A DNA stretch of 64,000 nt, from positions 41,253-105,252 of the forward strand of contig CABIZB010000007.1 of the NCBI GenBank assembly GCA_902363145.1. Reading direction: 5' to 3'. How positions within the stretch are numbered: position 1 is the stretch's first letter; each line of letters opens with the position of its first letter. The notes under the pieces are model-generated. The model searched no databases and was not told where the DNA came from. It saw nothing but the letters and a program-made list of their open reading frames with translations. The DNA is from Oscillospiraceae bacterium. GTDB lineage: Bacteria; Bacillota; Clostridia; Oscillospirales; Ruminococcaceae. Below, one piece after another: positions 8,091-16,442 of this stretch. Both the position numbers and the translations under genes were made by a program.

Positions 8091-8786
8091 ATGAAACACG
8101 GTAAGAAATATATTGAAAGCGCAAAGCTTGTTGACAGAAACAAGCTCTACGAAAGCAATGAAGCTCTTGACCTCGCTTGCAAGGCTGCTAAGGCTAAGTT
8201 TGACGAGACCATCGAAGTTCACGTTCGTCTCGGCGTTGACTCCCGTCACGCTGACCAGCAGGTTAGAGGCGCAGTTGTTCTTCCCAACGGTACCGGTAAG
8301 AACGTAAGAGTATGCGTATTCTGCAAGGAAGACAAGTACGAGGCTGCTAAGGCTGCAGGCGCTGAGTTCGTTGGCGGTCAGGATCTCGTTGATAAGATCA
8401 TGAAGGAAAACTGGATGGATTTCGACGTTGTAATCGCATCCCCCGATATGATGGGTCTTGTAGGCCGTCTCGGTAAGGTTCTCGGTCCCCGTGGACTCAT
8501 GCCTAACCCCAAGGCCGGTACAGTTGCTCCCGACGTTGCAAAGGCTGTAACTGAGGCTAAGGCAGGTAAGATCGAGTACCGTCTCGACAAGACCAACATC
8601 ATTCACTGCCCCATCGGCAAGGCATCTTTCGGTGCTGAAAAGCTCACCGAGAACTTTGAGACTCTTCTCGAAGCTATCGTTAAGGCTAAGCCCGCTGCTG
8701 CAAAGGGTACTTACATCAAGTCCTGCACAGTTGCTTCCACTATGGGCGTAGGCGTTCCCGTTTCTACTTCTAAGTATGGTGTCTGA
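8091..8786 (+). CDS. rplA: Ribosomal protein uL1
   Basis: 231 residues, normal length. It has the L1 fold, with [20 protein letters not shown] (about 121-140) being the family signature, and the end [20 protein letters not shown]. uL1 builds the mobile L1 stalk of the 50S subunit and represses its own operon in many species. Ribosome site AGGAGG. rplJ and rplL, which normally follow, are missing; a terminator and an alkaline phosphatase gene come next. Confidence 0.96.
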   Translation: MKHGKKYIESAKLVDRNKLYESNEALDLACKAAKAKFDETIEVHVRLGVDSRHADQQVRGAVVLPNGTGKNVRVCVFCKEDKYEAAKAAGAEFVGGQDLVDKIMKENWMDFDVVIASPDMMGLVGRLGKVLGPRGLMPNPKAGTVAPDVAKAVTEAKAGKIEYRLDKTNIIHCPIGKASFGAEKLTENFETLLEAIVKAKPAAAKGTYIKSCTVASTMGVGVPVSTSKYGV

Positions 8787-8806
8787 TTTATTCAGAAAAT
8801 AATTTC

Positions 8807-8839
8807 AAAAGCCGTCTGATTTTTTCAGGCGGCTTTTTT
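8807..8839 (+). terminator. Terminator of the rplKA operon
   Basis: AAAAGCCGTCTGA, a T-rich loop and TCAGGCGGCTTTTTT (one mismatch) make a strong hairpin with a T tail 20 bases after rplA. Confidence 0.9.
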
Positions 8840-9005
8840 ACTGCCCTTTTCACGGAAATAACATTCATTTTACAGCCATATCACACAGCCTGCAAACAAC
8901 TGATGATTTACGTTGATTTTACTGTATTTTCTCCTGAGTATGATAGATACAAAATCCGTTTGGATATATAATAGGCTCATAAACCAATACAAAGGAGTAA
9001 AATAA

Positions 9006-10589
9006 ATGAAAACTATCGCTAAAAGACTGTCCGCAGCGGCGGCAGCACTGGTCATCGCAGCAGGTTCCGTTTACACAGGCGTATGTCTTACTCAGAACGG
9101 CACCGTATCGGCAGCAGAAACAACAGCTGCATCTTCCGCCTACAAGGGTAAAAAGCCCAAGTACATCTTCATGTTCATCGGCGACGGAATGAGCTATCCT
9201 CAGATCCAGGTAACACAGGACTACTATTCGGCAATGCGTGACGACAACAACAACGATATCCTCGAGGCAAATTCGTATCTTAACTTCACCCACTTTGAAG
9301 CAGCAGGCTCTGCGGTCACATACGATTCATCTTCCTTCTGCCCCGATTCCGCTTCCACCGCAACTTCTCTTTCCACAGGCTACAAGACCTACAGCGGAAC
9401 AATAAACATGGACGAGACCTATACCACATCTTATGAAACTATCGCTGAAAAGCTTAAGGATCAGATGGGCTACAAGGTGGGCATCGTTTCCAGCGTTAAC
9501 CTTAACCATGCAACTCCTGCCGCATACTATGCACATCAGGCAAGCAGAAACAGCTACTATGAGATCGGCCTGGAGCTTATTGATTCCGATTTTGACTACT
9601 TTGCAGGCGGCGGACTCAAGCAGGCAGACGGTAAGAACGGCGACCGGAAGAATCTTTACGACCTTGCTAAAAAGAATGGCTACAACGTTATCATGACACA
9701 GGACGAGGCTGAAAAGCTCACTGCAAAGGACGGCAAGGCTATCATCATCGGCGAAACTCTGGCAGACTCCGACGCACTTTCCTATGCAAATGACCGCAAG
9801 ACTGACGAATGGGCACTTTCCGATTACGTTGAAAAGGGCATCGAGGTTCTTGACAACGACAAGGGCTTCTTTATGATGGTAGAAGGCGGAAAGATCGACT
9901 GGGCTTGCCACGCAAATGACGCAGGCTCCACCATTGCCGACACAGTTGCTCTCGGCGGTGCGGTAAACAAGGCTATCGAATTCTACAATCAGCACCCCGA
10001 TGAGACCCTTATCGTTGTAACAGGCGACCACGAAACAGGCGGTCTTACCATCGGCTACGCAGGCACAAACTACGATACATTCCTTACAAACCTCAAAAAC
10101 CAGAAGCTTTCCTACGCTAAGTTTGACAGCGACTATGTTGCAAAGTACAAGGAAAACAACACAAGCTTTGAAGATGTAATGAAGGATATCACCCGTCTCT
10201 TCGGTCTTAAAGCTCCCGCAGGCTCCGCTGAAAGAGAAGTTCAGAAGGACAGCGCCGACAAGCACCCCGAATCCAACAATGACGGTACTCTTGAGCTTAC
10301 CGAGTATGAATATCAACTCCTCAAAGACGCTTACACCGCTACAATGACAAGAACAGGCGATGAAGAGCTGAGCCAGGCAGAATATGTTCTCTACGGCTCC
10401 TACGAGCCCCTCAGCGTTACTATCACGCATCTGCTCAACAACAAGTCAGGCGTAAACTTCGCTTCATATGCACACACAGGCCTCCCCGTAGGAGTATTCG
10501 CACAGGGCGCAGGCAGCGAGCTGTTCAACGGCTACTATGACAACACCGACATCTACAACAAGCTTGCAGAGCTTACAAACGTCAAGTAA
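9006..10589 (+). CDS. Secreted alkaline phosphatase
   Basis: 527 residues with a signal peptide (1 to about 37, cleavage after VSA near AETTAAS). The PhoA-superfamily metal and active-site motifs are all present: MFIGDGM (about 56-62), PDSASTATSLSTGYKT with the nucleophile Ser after Asp, VEGGKIDWACHANDAG (about 297-312) and VVTGDHETGG (about 338-347). It frees phosphate from extracellular phosphomonoesters. A stretch HPESNNDGTLELTEYEY (about 420) looks like a calcium-binding EF-hand-like loop. A single gene between terminators, so probably regulated on its own; I found no clear Pho box. Confidence 0.9.
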   Translation: MKTIAKRLSAAAAALVIAAGSVYTGVCLTQNGTVSAAETTAASSAYKGKKPKYIFMFIGDGMSYPQIQVTQDYYSAMRDDNNNDILEANSYLNFTHFEAAGSAVTYDSSSFCPDSASTATSLSTGYKTYSGTINMDETYTTSYETIAEKLKDQMGYKVGIVSSVNLNHATPAAYYAHQASRNSYYEIGLELIDSDFDYFAGGGLKQADGKNGDRKNLYDLAKKNGYNVIMTQDEAEKLTAKDGKAIIIGETLADSDALSYANDRKTDEWALSDYVEKGIEVLDNDKGFFMMVEGGKIDWACHANDAGSTIADTVALGGAVNKAIEFYNQHPDETLIVVTGDHETGGLTIGYAGTNYDTFLTNLKNQKLSYAKFDSDYVAKYKENNTSFEDVMKDITRLFGLKAPAGSAEREVQKDSADKHPESNNDGTLELTEYEYQLLKDAYTATMTRTGDEELSQAEYVLYGSYEPLSVTITHLLNNKSGVNFASYAHTGLPVGVFAQGAGSELFNGYYDNTDIYNKLAELTNVK

Positions 10590-10648
10590 TAACAACGCCA
10601 TAAGTCTTACTTCTTCATAATTGCTTCCCCTCCTTAATATATGTTATG

Positions 10649-10750
10649 ATACTAATCACCAATAAAACTATAGACAAAAAATCATCACATAATCCATATA
10701 CGCAAGATTATGCTCGATTTTTTGTATAGTTTTTAATTGGTGCTTAGTAT
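10649..10750 (-). repeat. Palindromic repeat family 2 (MITE-like), copy 1
   Basis: 102 bp with terminal inverted repeats CTAATCACCAAT / ATTGGTGCTTAG bounded by TA on both sides, and internal arms CTATAGACAAAAAATC / GATTTTTTGTATAG. The flanks repeat TATGAT on both sides. Inverted relative to copies at 15187 and 52786. It encodes nothing. Confidence 0.8.
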
Positions 10751-10819
10751 GATATGATCTTATTTAAAAGGCGGAGCCTGAAAGGGTTTCGCCTTATCTT
10801 TAATAATAAAGAGGAAAAC

Positions 10820-11959
10820 ATGAAAAACAAATTAAAGGAAATAATGCCCGTTATCGCAGGGCTTATCGTAATACTTATTCTGATAATCATTCCCACGGGC
10901 TTTGAGGGCGCTCAGATATTCAAAGGCACCGAACGTGTTCCCGCAAAGGTACTTTCAACAGATAACTCACAAATTGTTGATAACGGACTTATCAGAACAG
11001 GCGAACAGAGCTGCTCCGTAGAAGTGCTCAAAGGAAAATTCAAGAGAGCAGTTATAGGCAGCGCCGTTAATATGCTGACAGGCTCCTGTGAAAATGACAA
11101 GATTTTTGCTGAGGGGGACAAGGCACTTATCATCATCAGCTACAGGGACAGCGAGATACTCTCCGCTGCAATGATAGACCACTACAGGCTCAATTATGAG
11201 ATTATTCTTGCTGTGATATTTGGCGCTCTGCTCATAATCACCGCAGGAAAAACAGGCTTCCGCTCCCTGCTTTCCTTTATAATCACTATACTTGCAGTGT
11301 GGAAAGCAGTTGTTCCATTGTATCTCAAAGGCATTGACCCCATAGTCAGCGGTGCGGTGTTCATCACACTGCTTTCCGTAATAATAATCGCCATGGTCTA
11401 TGGCTTTGACAGGCGGTGCTTTGCGGCAACTGCTGGAGTAATGTCGGGCGTGATGGTCGCGCTGGTATTCGGTGCAGTGTTCACCAACATTTTCAAGATA
11501 CACGGCGCAGTAATGTCAATGTCCGAAAGTCTGCTGTACTGCGGATACGGCAATCTGAACCTCACAAGCATATTTACCGCCAGCATTTTCATCGGCTCCT
11601 CGGGAGCTATGATGGACCTTGCTGTGGATATAACTTCGGCTATGTACGAGATAACTCAGAAAAAGCCCGACATAACCGCCAAGGAGCTTATCCTTTCGGG
11701 TATGAACATAGGCAGGGCTGCCATGGGAACTATAAGCACAACCCTGCTGCTGGCTTACACGGGAAGCTGCATTGCTATGCTCATGGTATTTATGGCGCAG
11801 GGCACTCCTCTTGTGAATATCCTCAACTACAAATACGTTGCGGCTGAGATAGTCCACACCGTTGCAGGAAGCATTGGTCTTACGGCAGTTGCTCCCCTTA
11901 CGGCAGTGCTTGGCGGAACTGTTCTGACCTACGGAACAAAAGCTGCAAAAAGCGAATAG
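10820..11959 (+). CDS. YibE/F-like membrane protein
   Basis: 379 residues from ATG 10820, which has GAGG at -9; an upstream in-frame ATG lacks a ribosome site. An N-terminal span (about 8-28) is followed by an extracytoplasmic domain (about 30-125) and then seven or eight membrane helices. The pattern, including the SGAMMDLAVDITSAMYEI stretch, is that of the YibE/F family, whose role is unknown though transport is assumed. It stands alone after a family 2 repeat and ends at a terminator shared with the opposing Spo0A-like gene. Confidence 0.8.
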   Translation: MKNKLKEIMPVIAGLIVILILIIIPTGFEGAQIFKGTERVPAKVLSTDNSQIVDNGLIRTGEQSCSVEVLKGKFKRAVIGSAVNMLTGSCENDKIFAEGDKALIIISYRDSEILSAAMIDHYRLNYEIILAVIFGALLIITAGKTGFRSLLSFIITILAVWKAVVPLYLKGIDPIVSGAVFITLLSVIIIAMVYGFDRRCFAATAGVMSGVMVALVFGAVFTNIFKIHGAVMSMSESLLYCGYGNLNLTSIFTASIFIGSSGAMMDLAVDITSAMYEITQKKPDITAKELILSGMNIGRAAMGTISTTLLLAYTGSCIAMLMVFMAQGTPLVNILNYKYVAAEIVHTVAGSIGLTAVAPLTAVLGGTVLTYGTKAAKSE

Positions 11960-11961
11960 AA

Positions 11962-11997
11962 AAAATGCTTCCTTATCAGACGATAGGGAAGCATTTT
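11962..11997. terminator. Bidirectional terminator
   Basis: AAAATGCTTCC (11962-11972) pairs with GGAAGCATTTT (11987-11997), with further TATC/GATA pairing inside and T or A runs on both sides. It serves two convergent genes. Confidence 0.85.
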
Positions 11998-11998
11998 G

Positions 11999-12745
11999 TT
12001 ATACTTTATATTCCGACAGCCTGAGGCAGTCGCTTATAAGTGCGATAAGCTCGGAATTGGTGGGCTTGTCGCCGTCAAAGCTTATCTTACAGTGAAGCTT
12101 GTCCTCAATGAACTTGCTGTCTCCGTTCTGCCTGTCCCATGCGGTGGTTATGGCATGACGTATGGCTCTCTCCACACGGGTGGGTGTGGTCTGATTGGTC
12201 TGGGCAACGGTAGGGTAGAGCCTCTTTGTTATGCTGTCAAGGACGGTCATATCCTCGGTAGCGAGCATTACTGCCGAACGCAGATATCTGTAACCCTTTA
12301 CATTGGGTGGTACTCCCATTTTCTGGATTATCTCCGTAACTGTTCTTTCAAGGCCGCTTTGGCTGCCTGTCCACAAAGAAGGCTTTTTAGTGTAAGATGC
12401 CGTTCTGTGGCCAAAATATTTCTGCAAAAGCTCTTCAAATTCCCATTCCCTGCGGCAGCAATGGACAAAGCCAAATTCGTCAAATGCAGAAGGTTCAGAT
12501 GTGATAATAAAACATGGCGCATAATGCTCGATGTTCTTGAAAAAGCAGAATACCTTTAAAAGTTCATCCTTTCCTATTGATCCGGTATCTGCTGCAAATG
12601 CTGAAAGGTCAGAGTTGAGCATCGCTGACGTTATCGAGACAGCGTCAGGTCGGGTACGGACGCAGCTGTATCCAAGCTCGGTGAGAGTATCATACAGTGA
12701 ACAGTATTTACTGTCGCAAACTGCTATTTTGTCAAATGAAGACAT
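11999..12745 (-). CDS. Spo0A-like transcriptional regulator with degenerate receiver domain
   Basis: 248 residues. Residues about 135-248 match the Spo0A effector domain: VTEIIQKMGVPPNVKGYRYL, LYPTVAQTNQTTPTRVERAI and KPTNSELIALISD are close to the family consensus for binding 0A boxes. The N-terminal 115 residues have receiver length but lack the acidic pair at the start of strand 1 (VCDSKYCS in place of xxDDN) and a clear phosphoacceptor context (AFAADTGS), and the conserved Lys-Pro is absent. It may act without phosphorylation, or be a Spo0A paralogue. ATG 12745 follows AAAGGATG. It stands alone. Confidence 0.8.
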   Translation of the reverse strand: MSSFDKIAVCDSKYCSLYDTLTELGYSCVRTRPDAVSITSAMLNSDLSAFAADTGSIGKDELLKVFCFFKNIEHYAPCFIITSEPSAFDEFGFVHCCRREWEFEELLQKYFGHRTASYTKKPSLWTGSQSGLERTVTEIIQKMGVPPNVKGYRYLRSAVMLATEDMTVLDSITKRLYPTVAQTNQTTPTRVERAIRHAITTAWDRQNGDSKFIEDKLHCKISFDGDKPTNSELIALISDCLRLSEYKV

Positions 12746-13337
12746 TTTATCATCCTTTCGATATTGGCTCCTTTGCCAACATATTTAATGTACATGAATA
12801 TTGTCTCACTCATCCTTATAATGCGTCTCTATATGTACAATTTACGGCCGTTAATTTATGACAATATGATAACATTTATTACAATTTCTGTCAACGTGTG
12901 CACTAAGCGACAAAAGTCCCTTTTCAATGACTATGGCAGGACAAATTTATTTATTATAATAATATTACCGATTTATATTATATAAATATTATTTTTATAT
13001 AATATATTCTTGATTTCAAATCAATCTTTACGTTATTTGTCTTTGAATGGCTATAATACGTCATTTGGCAAGATATGCAGATATGTATCGCAGCAAAAGG
13101 CATCAGTCCCCATAAGATAAACTTTTTATAAACACGGCTGTGCAGGTGTTTTTTTACCGTCAAGACATATTTTTCGGATTAACGATATCTTAACCATCAG
13201 GTTTACATTTTCTGTATTCACATTCACTTTTTGATTGATTATCTCTGCTTTTTATTTTCAGTTAAGTTACAAATACTGCTAAAGGATAAGTTTTACACTG
13301 AAATTATTAACAAGTCATTGTTTATTATATTCAAACA
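12746..13337. other. AT-rich intergenic region
   Basis: About 590 bases of very AT-rich sequence upstream of the Spo0A-like gene and beyond the end of the desulfurase gene. I see no coding frame with a ribosome site and no convincing RNA. Confidence 0.5.
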
Positions 13338-13366
13338 CAAAGGTCGGAAGCGTGTTCCGACCTTTG
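13338..13366 (-). terminator. Hairpin after the cysteine desulfurase gene
   Basis: CAAAGGTCGGAA (13338-13349) and TTCCGACCTTTG (13355-13366) form a perfect 12-bp stem with a 5-base loop. The T tract beyond it is weak. Confidence 0.65.
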
Positions 13367-13370
13367 ATAA

Positions 13371-14522
13371 TTATCTTTTGCTGCAAATGTCTCCGATAGC
13401 TCTGCACAGCATATCCGTTTCAACGGTTGTGTTGAAGCATGAGGGGGAAAACCTGATAGCGCCGTTTGGGAGCGTACCTGCCGCCTTATGGGCAAGACCC
13501 GAGCAGTGCAGTCCTCCACGGAGGGCAAAGCCCCTGTCGCTGAGCAGTGATGTTGCTTCTTCGGGCAAAATGCCGTCCAGATTGAACAGAACTATGGGAA
13601 GATATTTTGCCCTGTCACGCCTGTATATCCGCACGCCGTCCAGCCTTTCAAGTCCTGCTATGAACCTGCTGCAAAGGGCGTTCTCGTGATCGGATATCCT
13701 GTCATGACCATACCTGTTTATAAAGTCGATGCCTGCGCCTACGGAAACTATGCCCACGGTGTTCACCGTGCCGCTTTCCAGTCCCTCGGGGAGGAATGGG
13801 GTCTGCTCCAGCTCAAGGGAAGTGCTGCCCGTTCCGCCCTCCATGATATGATAGATAGGGAACTTGCCGTCGGTTATCATAAGTCCTGTGCCGGAGATCC
13901 CGAAAAGTCCCTTGTGTCCCGGCATACAAAGGATATTTATATTATCCTCCTGCATATTTACAGGCAGCACGCCGCAGACCTGTGCGCCGTCCGCTATGAA
14001 GCATATGCCATGGCGGCGGCACATCTCTCCGATGCGCCTGAACGGAAGCAGCTGACCTGTTACGTTGCTGCCCAGAGTACAGACAACGGCAGCTGTTTTT
14101 GGCGTGATGAGCCTTTCAAAGTTCATCACGGTAACATCGTCATCGGGGTGCACCTCGGCAATGCTGTAGGTAAGCCCCCGCTTTGTCATTTCATAAACAG
14201 GGCGTGCAACGGAGTTATGCTCTAAGTTTGAGATTATTACGTGAAAATCACGCTTTTCCCTGAGAGCCTCCTCCGCAATGCCCTTGACGGCAATATTTAT
14301 ACTATGTGTGCAGTTTAAGGTGAATACCACGTTCTGCGGCTCTGCGCCGAACATTTGTGCTGCCTTTTCCCTTACGCTGTAAACGGCAGACGAAGCGCTT
14401 ATGGACAGCTTATGTCCGCTGCGCCCGGGATTTCCGCCGTATCTTACAATGGCATCGGCAGCGGCACTTCTTACAGAAGCAGGCTTTGGATAGGTAGTTG
14501 CGGCGCTGTCAAAATATATCAC
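13371..14522 (-). CDS. Cysteine desulfurase / selenocysteine lyase family aminotransferase
   Basis: 383 residues of the class V PLP-dependent fold. It opens with MIYFDSAATTYPKP, has GADGAQ-like FIADGAQ, the PLP lysine in MPGHKGLFG (about 206-214) and the catalytic Cys in RGGLHCSGLAHKA (about 333-345). The sequence fits the subfamily found with DUF3343 proteins (EF2568 type) rather than IscS or SufS. It would mobilise sulfur or selenium from cysteine or selenocysteine. The DUF3343 gene lies 28 bases upstream and is probably co-transcribed, suggesting an S or Se carrier relation. Confidence 0.85.
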   Translation of the reverse strand: MIYFDSAATTYPKPASVRSAAADAIVRYGGNPGRSGHKLSISASSAVYSVREKAAQMFGAEPQNVVFTLNCTHSINIAVKGIAEEALREKRDFHVIISNLEHNSVARPVYEMTKRGLTYSIAEVHPDDDVTVMNFERLITPKTAAVVCTLGSNVTGQLLPFRRIGEMCRRHGICFIADGAQVCGVLPVNMQEDNINILCMPGHKGLFGISGTGLMITDGKFPIYHIMEGGTGSTSLELEQTPFLPEGLESGTVNTVGIVSVGAGIDFINRYGHDRISDHENALCSRFIAGLERLDGVRIYRRDRAKYLPIVLFNLDGILPEEATSLLSDRGFALRGGLHCSGLAHKAAGTLPNGAIRFSPSCFNTTVETDMLCRAIGDICSKR

Positions 14523-14550
14523 ATAAGATCATTCCCTCCGGATAATATGT

Positions 14551-14769
14551 TTATTTAACTTCACTTACGGTCTTATAGGGGATCTTGTTATCCTCCATAA
14601 GCTTTATAAGCTCAGCTGACGGCGCATCGGTGAGGACGCTGTAGCCGCAGCCGTGTGCGATATTGGCGGGTGTACGTCTTATCTCTGCGGAATGTCCCGC
14701 TTTATTCAGAACAGTCTTTGCCTTGTTTGCAAAGGTCACTGAGGCAAAGGCTATGATATGCTTCTGCAC
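14551..14769 (-). CDS. DUF3343 protein, putative Se/S carrier
   Basis: 72 residues. The pattern IIAFASVTFANKAKTVLNKAG ... RRTPANIAHGCGYSV matches the DUF3343 fold with its conserved Cys-Gly. These small proteins accompany desulfurase-like enzymes and are proposed carriers of sulfur or selenium. It lies immediately upstream of the desulfurase. Function is inferred from context. Confidence 0.75.
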   Translation of the reverse strand: MQKHIIAFASVTFANKAKTVLNKAGHSAEIRRTPANIAHGCGYSVLTDAPSAELIKLMEDNKIPYKTVSEVK

Positions 14770-14836
14770 ATTATCACCCTTTCGTGATCAGCTTACCGAG
14801 CCGTATATCAATGCCTATACGCAGCTCAGTATAAGT

Positions 14837-14865
14837 ATTATATTCACCTGACGGGCGAAGTGTCA
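14837..14865 (-). promoter_or_regulatory. Possible promoter of the DUF3343-desulfurase pair
   Basis: Minus-strand TATAAT (14837-14842) is preceded at 17 bases by TGACAC. The -10 is perfect, the -35 poor. Confidence 0.4.
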
Positions 14866-14884
14866 CTGTGAAGCAATATCGGGA

Positions 14885-14913
14885 TTGACCTTTTCCCGTG
14901 AATGTGATATTAT
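14885..14913 (+). promoter_or_regulatory. Plus-strand promoter directed into the 3' end of feoA
   Basis: TTGACC (14885-14890), 17 bases, TATTAT (14908-14913). Initiation near 14920 would give RNA antisense to feoA. The nearest downstream sense gene is rsmE, about 400 bases on. Confidence 0.55.
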
Positions 14914-14921
14914 AAGTATTG

Positions 14922-15149
14922 TCAGGTCTCTACCATTATTTTTCCTGTGTCTTCGCTTCTGAGGGCTATGACTGCCCCTCGGATAAGATAGGCGGTAGGG
15001 TCGCCTGCGGGGCTTCTGTGGAGGCAGATAACTCTCGTCCCCTCGATAAGTCCCATGTCCATCAGCCTGCGGCGCATACTGCCGCTGCTGTTCATTGCCC
15101 TGACCGTGGCTGTTGTGCCCTCGGCAAGGCTGGAAAGTGTTGTATTCAT
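14922..15149 (-). CDS. feoA: FeoA-domain protein
   Basis: 75 residues of the SH3-like FeoA fold: MRRRLMDMGLIEGTRVICLHRSP in the middle and ending RSEDTGKIMVE. FeoA proteins work with the FeoB ferrous iron transporter, but no feoB is here; stand-alone FeoA domains are common in Clostridia. Its upstream region is bordered by a family 2 repeat. The gene could be linked to the DUF3343-desulfurase pair, though the orientation and the 150-base gap with promoters argue for separate transcription. Confidence 0.8.
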   Translation of the reverse strand: MNTTLSSLAEGTTATVRAMNSSGSMRRRLMDMGLIEGTRVICLHRSPAGDPTAYLIRGAVIALRSEDTGKIMVET

Positions 15150-15186
15150 AAGTACAAGACCTCTGTTATGTTAGTTATTATATGTT

Positions 15187-15274
15187 ATACTAAGCACCAA
15201 TTAAAAAATATACAAAAAATCGAGCATGATCTATGCGATGATTTTTTGTATATAGTCTTATTGGCGATTAGTAT
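15187..15274 (+). repeat. Palindromic repeat family 2, copy 2
   Basis: 88 bp, from TA-CTAAGCACCAATTAAAA to ATTGGCGATTAG-TA, with AAAAAATCGAGCATGATC in the left arm and GATGATTTTTTGTATA in the right. A shorter loop than the other copies. It separates the feoA start from rsmE. Confidence 0.8.
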
Positions 15275-15316
15275 TATAATATGTTGAAATATGTTACTGT
15301 GTTAATCGGAGGAAAT

Positions 15317-16042
15317 ATGCCAAGATTTTTTATTGATGAGGACGCTCTCAGGGGCGATGAAATTGTTATCACAGGCGGTGATGCCGTTCACATCGGCAGG
15401 TCGCTTAGAATGAAAACAGGCGATGAGATAACCTTTTGCCGCATGGGGATTGAATACAAAACTGTCATCGAAAAGATGACTTCCGACGAGGTTTACTGTA
15501 AGATAACTGAGCAGTTCCCCTCCTCGTCCGAGCCGAAATTAAGGCTGTCCTTATATCAGGCTTTGCCAAAGCAGGATAAGGCGGAGCTTATCATTCAGAA
15601 ATGCACGGAGCTTGGTGCGGCGGAGATAGTTTTCTTTCTCTCCCGCAGATGCGTATCACGCCCCGATGAAAAATCCGCACAGAAAAAGCTTATCCGCTGG
15701 CAGAAGATCGCCGAGGAAGCCGCAAAGCAGTCCGGCAGGGGAGAGATACCTGTTATCAGGGGCATTTTGTCCTTTGATGAAGCTGTAAACTCCTTTGCGG
15801 ACAAGGATATAAGTCTTTTCTGCTATGAAAACGGCGGACAGAGGCTTTCGGAGGCTGACATATCCTCTGCCAATACCTGCGGAATTATGATAGGCGCAGA
15901 GGGCGGCTTTGACAGGGACGAGGAAGAAAAAGCCTGTGCTGCGGGAGCAACCCCCATATGGCTCGGCAAGCGCATTCTCCGCTGCGAGACCTGCCCCATT
16001 GCGGTGACTGCTATTATTATGAATATTGCTGGGGAAATGTGA
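15317..16042 (+). CDS. rsmE: 16S rRNA (uracil1498-N3)-methyltransferase
   Basis: 241 residues from ATG 15317 (GGAGG 5 bases upstream; an earlier ATG at 15281 has no site). The N-terminal PUA-like domain is about 1-70. The C-terminal SPOUT (trefoil knot) domain carries LYQALPKQDKAELIIQKCTELG, GIMIGAEGGFDRDEE and LGKRILRCETCPIAVTA, the last two being the SAM-binding knot loops. It methylates U1498 of 16S rRNA. Single gene. Confidence 0.93.
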   Translation: MPRFFIDEDALRGDEIVITGGDAVHIGRSLRMKTGDEITFCRMGIEYKTVIEKMTSDEVYCKITEQFPSSSEPKLRLSLYQALPKQDKAELIIQKCTELGAAEIVFFLSRRCVSRPDEKSAQKKLIRWQKIAEEAAKQSGRGEIPVIRGILSFDEAVNSFADKDISLFCYENGGQRLSEADISSANTCGIMIGAEGGFDRDEEEKACAAGATPIWLGKRILRCETCPIAVTAIIMNIAGEM

Positions 16043-16080
16043 GGTTTGTTGTTTGTGCTGACCTGTAAAAATGTTAATTT

Positions 16081-16230
16081 GTCCGTACCTGCGCCTTACG
16101 GCGGAAACTGAATTGCAATTTCTGCGAAATTGCTCTCAGTTTCAAAGCCGCCTGCACTTTAAAGATTTTGATTTATTTGAAGTAAACTTCTTACTTTGCT
16201 TGATTTTGAATTTTCAATGCAGGCGGCTTT
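16081..16230 (+). repeat. Interspersed repeat family 1, copy B
   Basis: GTCCGTACCTGCGCC, then GGCGGAAACTGA...CTCAGTTTC with inner hairpin GCAATTTC/GAAATTGC, then AAGCCGCCTGCA (about 16152) pairing with TGCAGGCGGCTT (16218-16229). Homology to the flank of copy A continues to about 16370. Confidence 0.75.
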
Positions 16231-16398
16231 AGACTTTTTCTTTTGTCGATTATCAGCTCGATTGTCTTAACCGTCAGCAAACGGATTTCGCTGCTTGCGA
16301 ACAGCGACCAGATGGCTCTGCCCTCAGTGGACTTCCTAAACCCTTTGCCTTGTGCTTATTTATAAGGATTTGCTTGTTTTCCTTTTTACCCTTTTAAT

Positions 16399-16440
16399 AA
16401 AATAACCGTTTCGGATTTTTTTTGCCGAAACGGTTATTTT
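16399..16440. terminator. Bidirectional terminator after the GH16 gene
   Basis: AAAATAACCGTTTCGG (16399-16414) and CCGAAACGGTTATTTT (16425-16440): a 16-bp perfect stem with T runs on both strands. Confidence 0.88.
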
Positions 16441-16442
16441 TA

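Noticed and set aside
8840..9005. Possible Pho box upstream of the alkaline phosphatase
   Set aside because: TTTACA and CACACA words are present, but not in the regular spacing needed for PhoP-type repeats.
9327..10430. Minus-strand frame of 367 codons opposite the alkaline phosphatase
   Set aside because: Shadow of a strongly biased coding gene; no ribosome site and no domain.
12727..12735. TTTGTCAAA resembling a Spo0A box in the start of the Spo0A-like gene
   Set aside because: It is inside coding sequence, a single copy, and not near a promoter.
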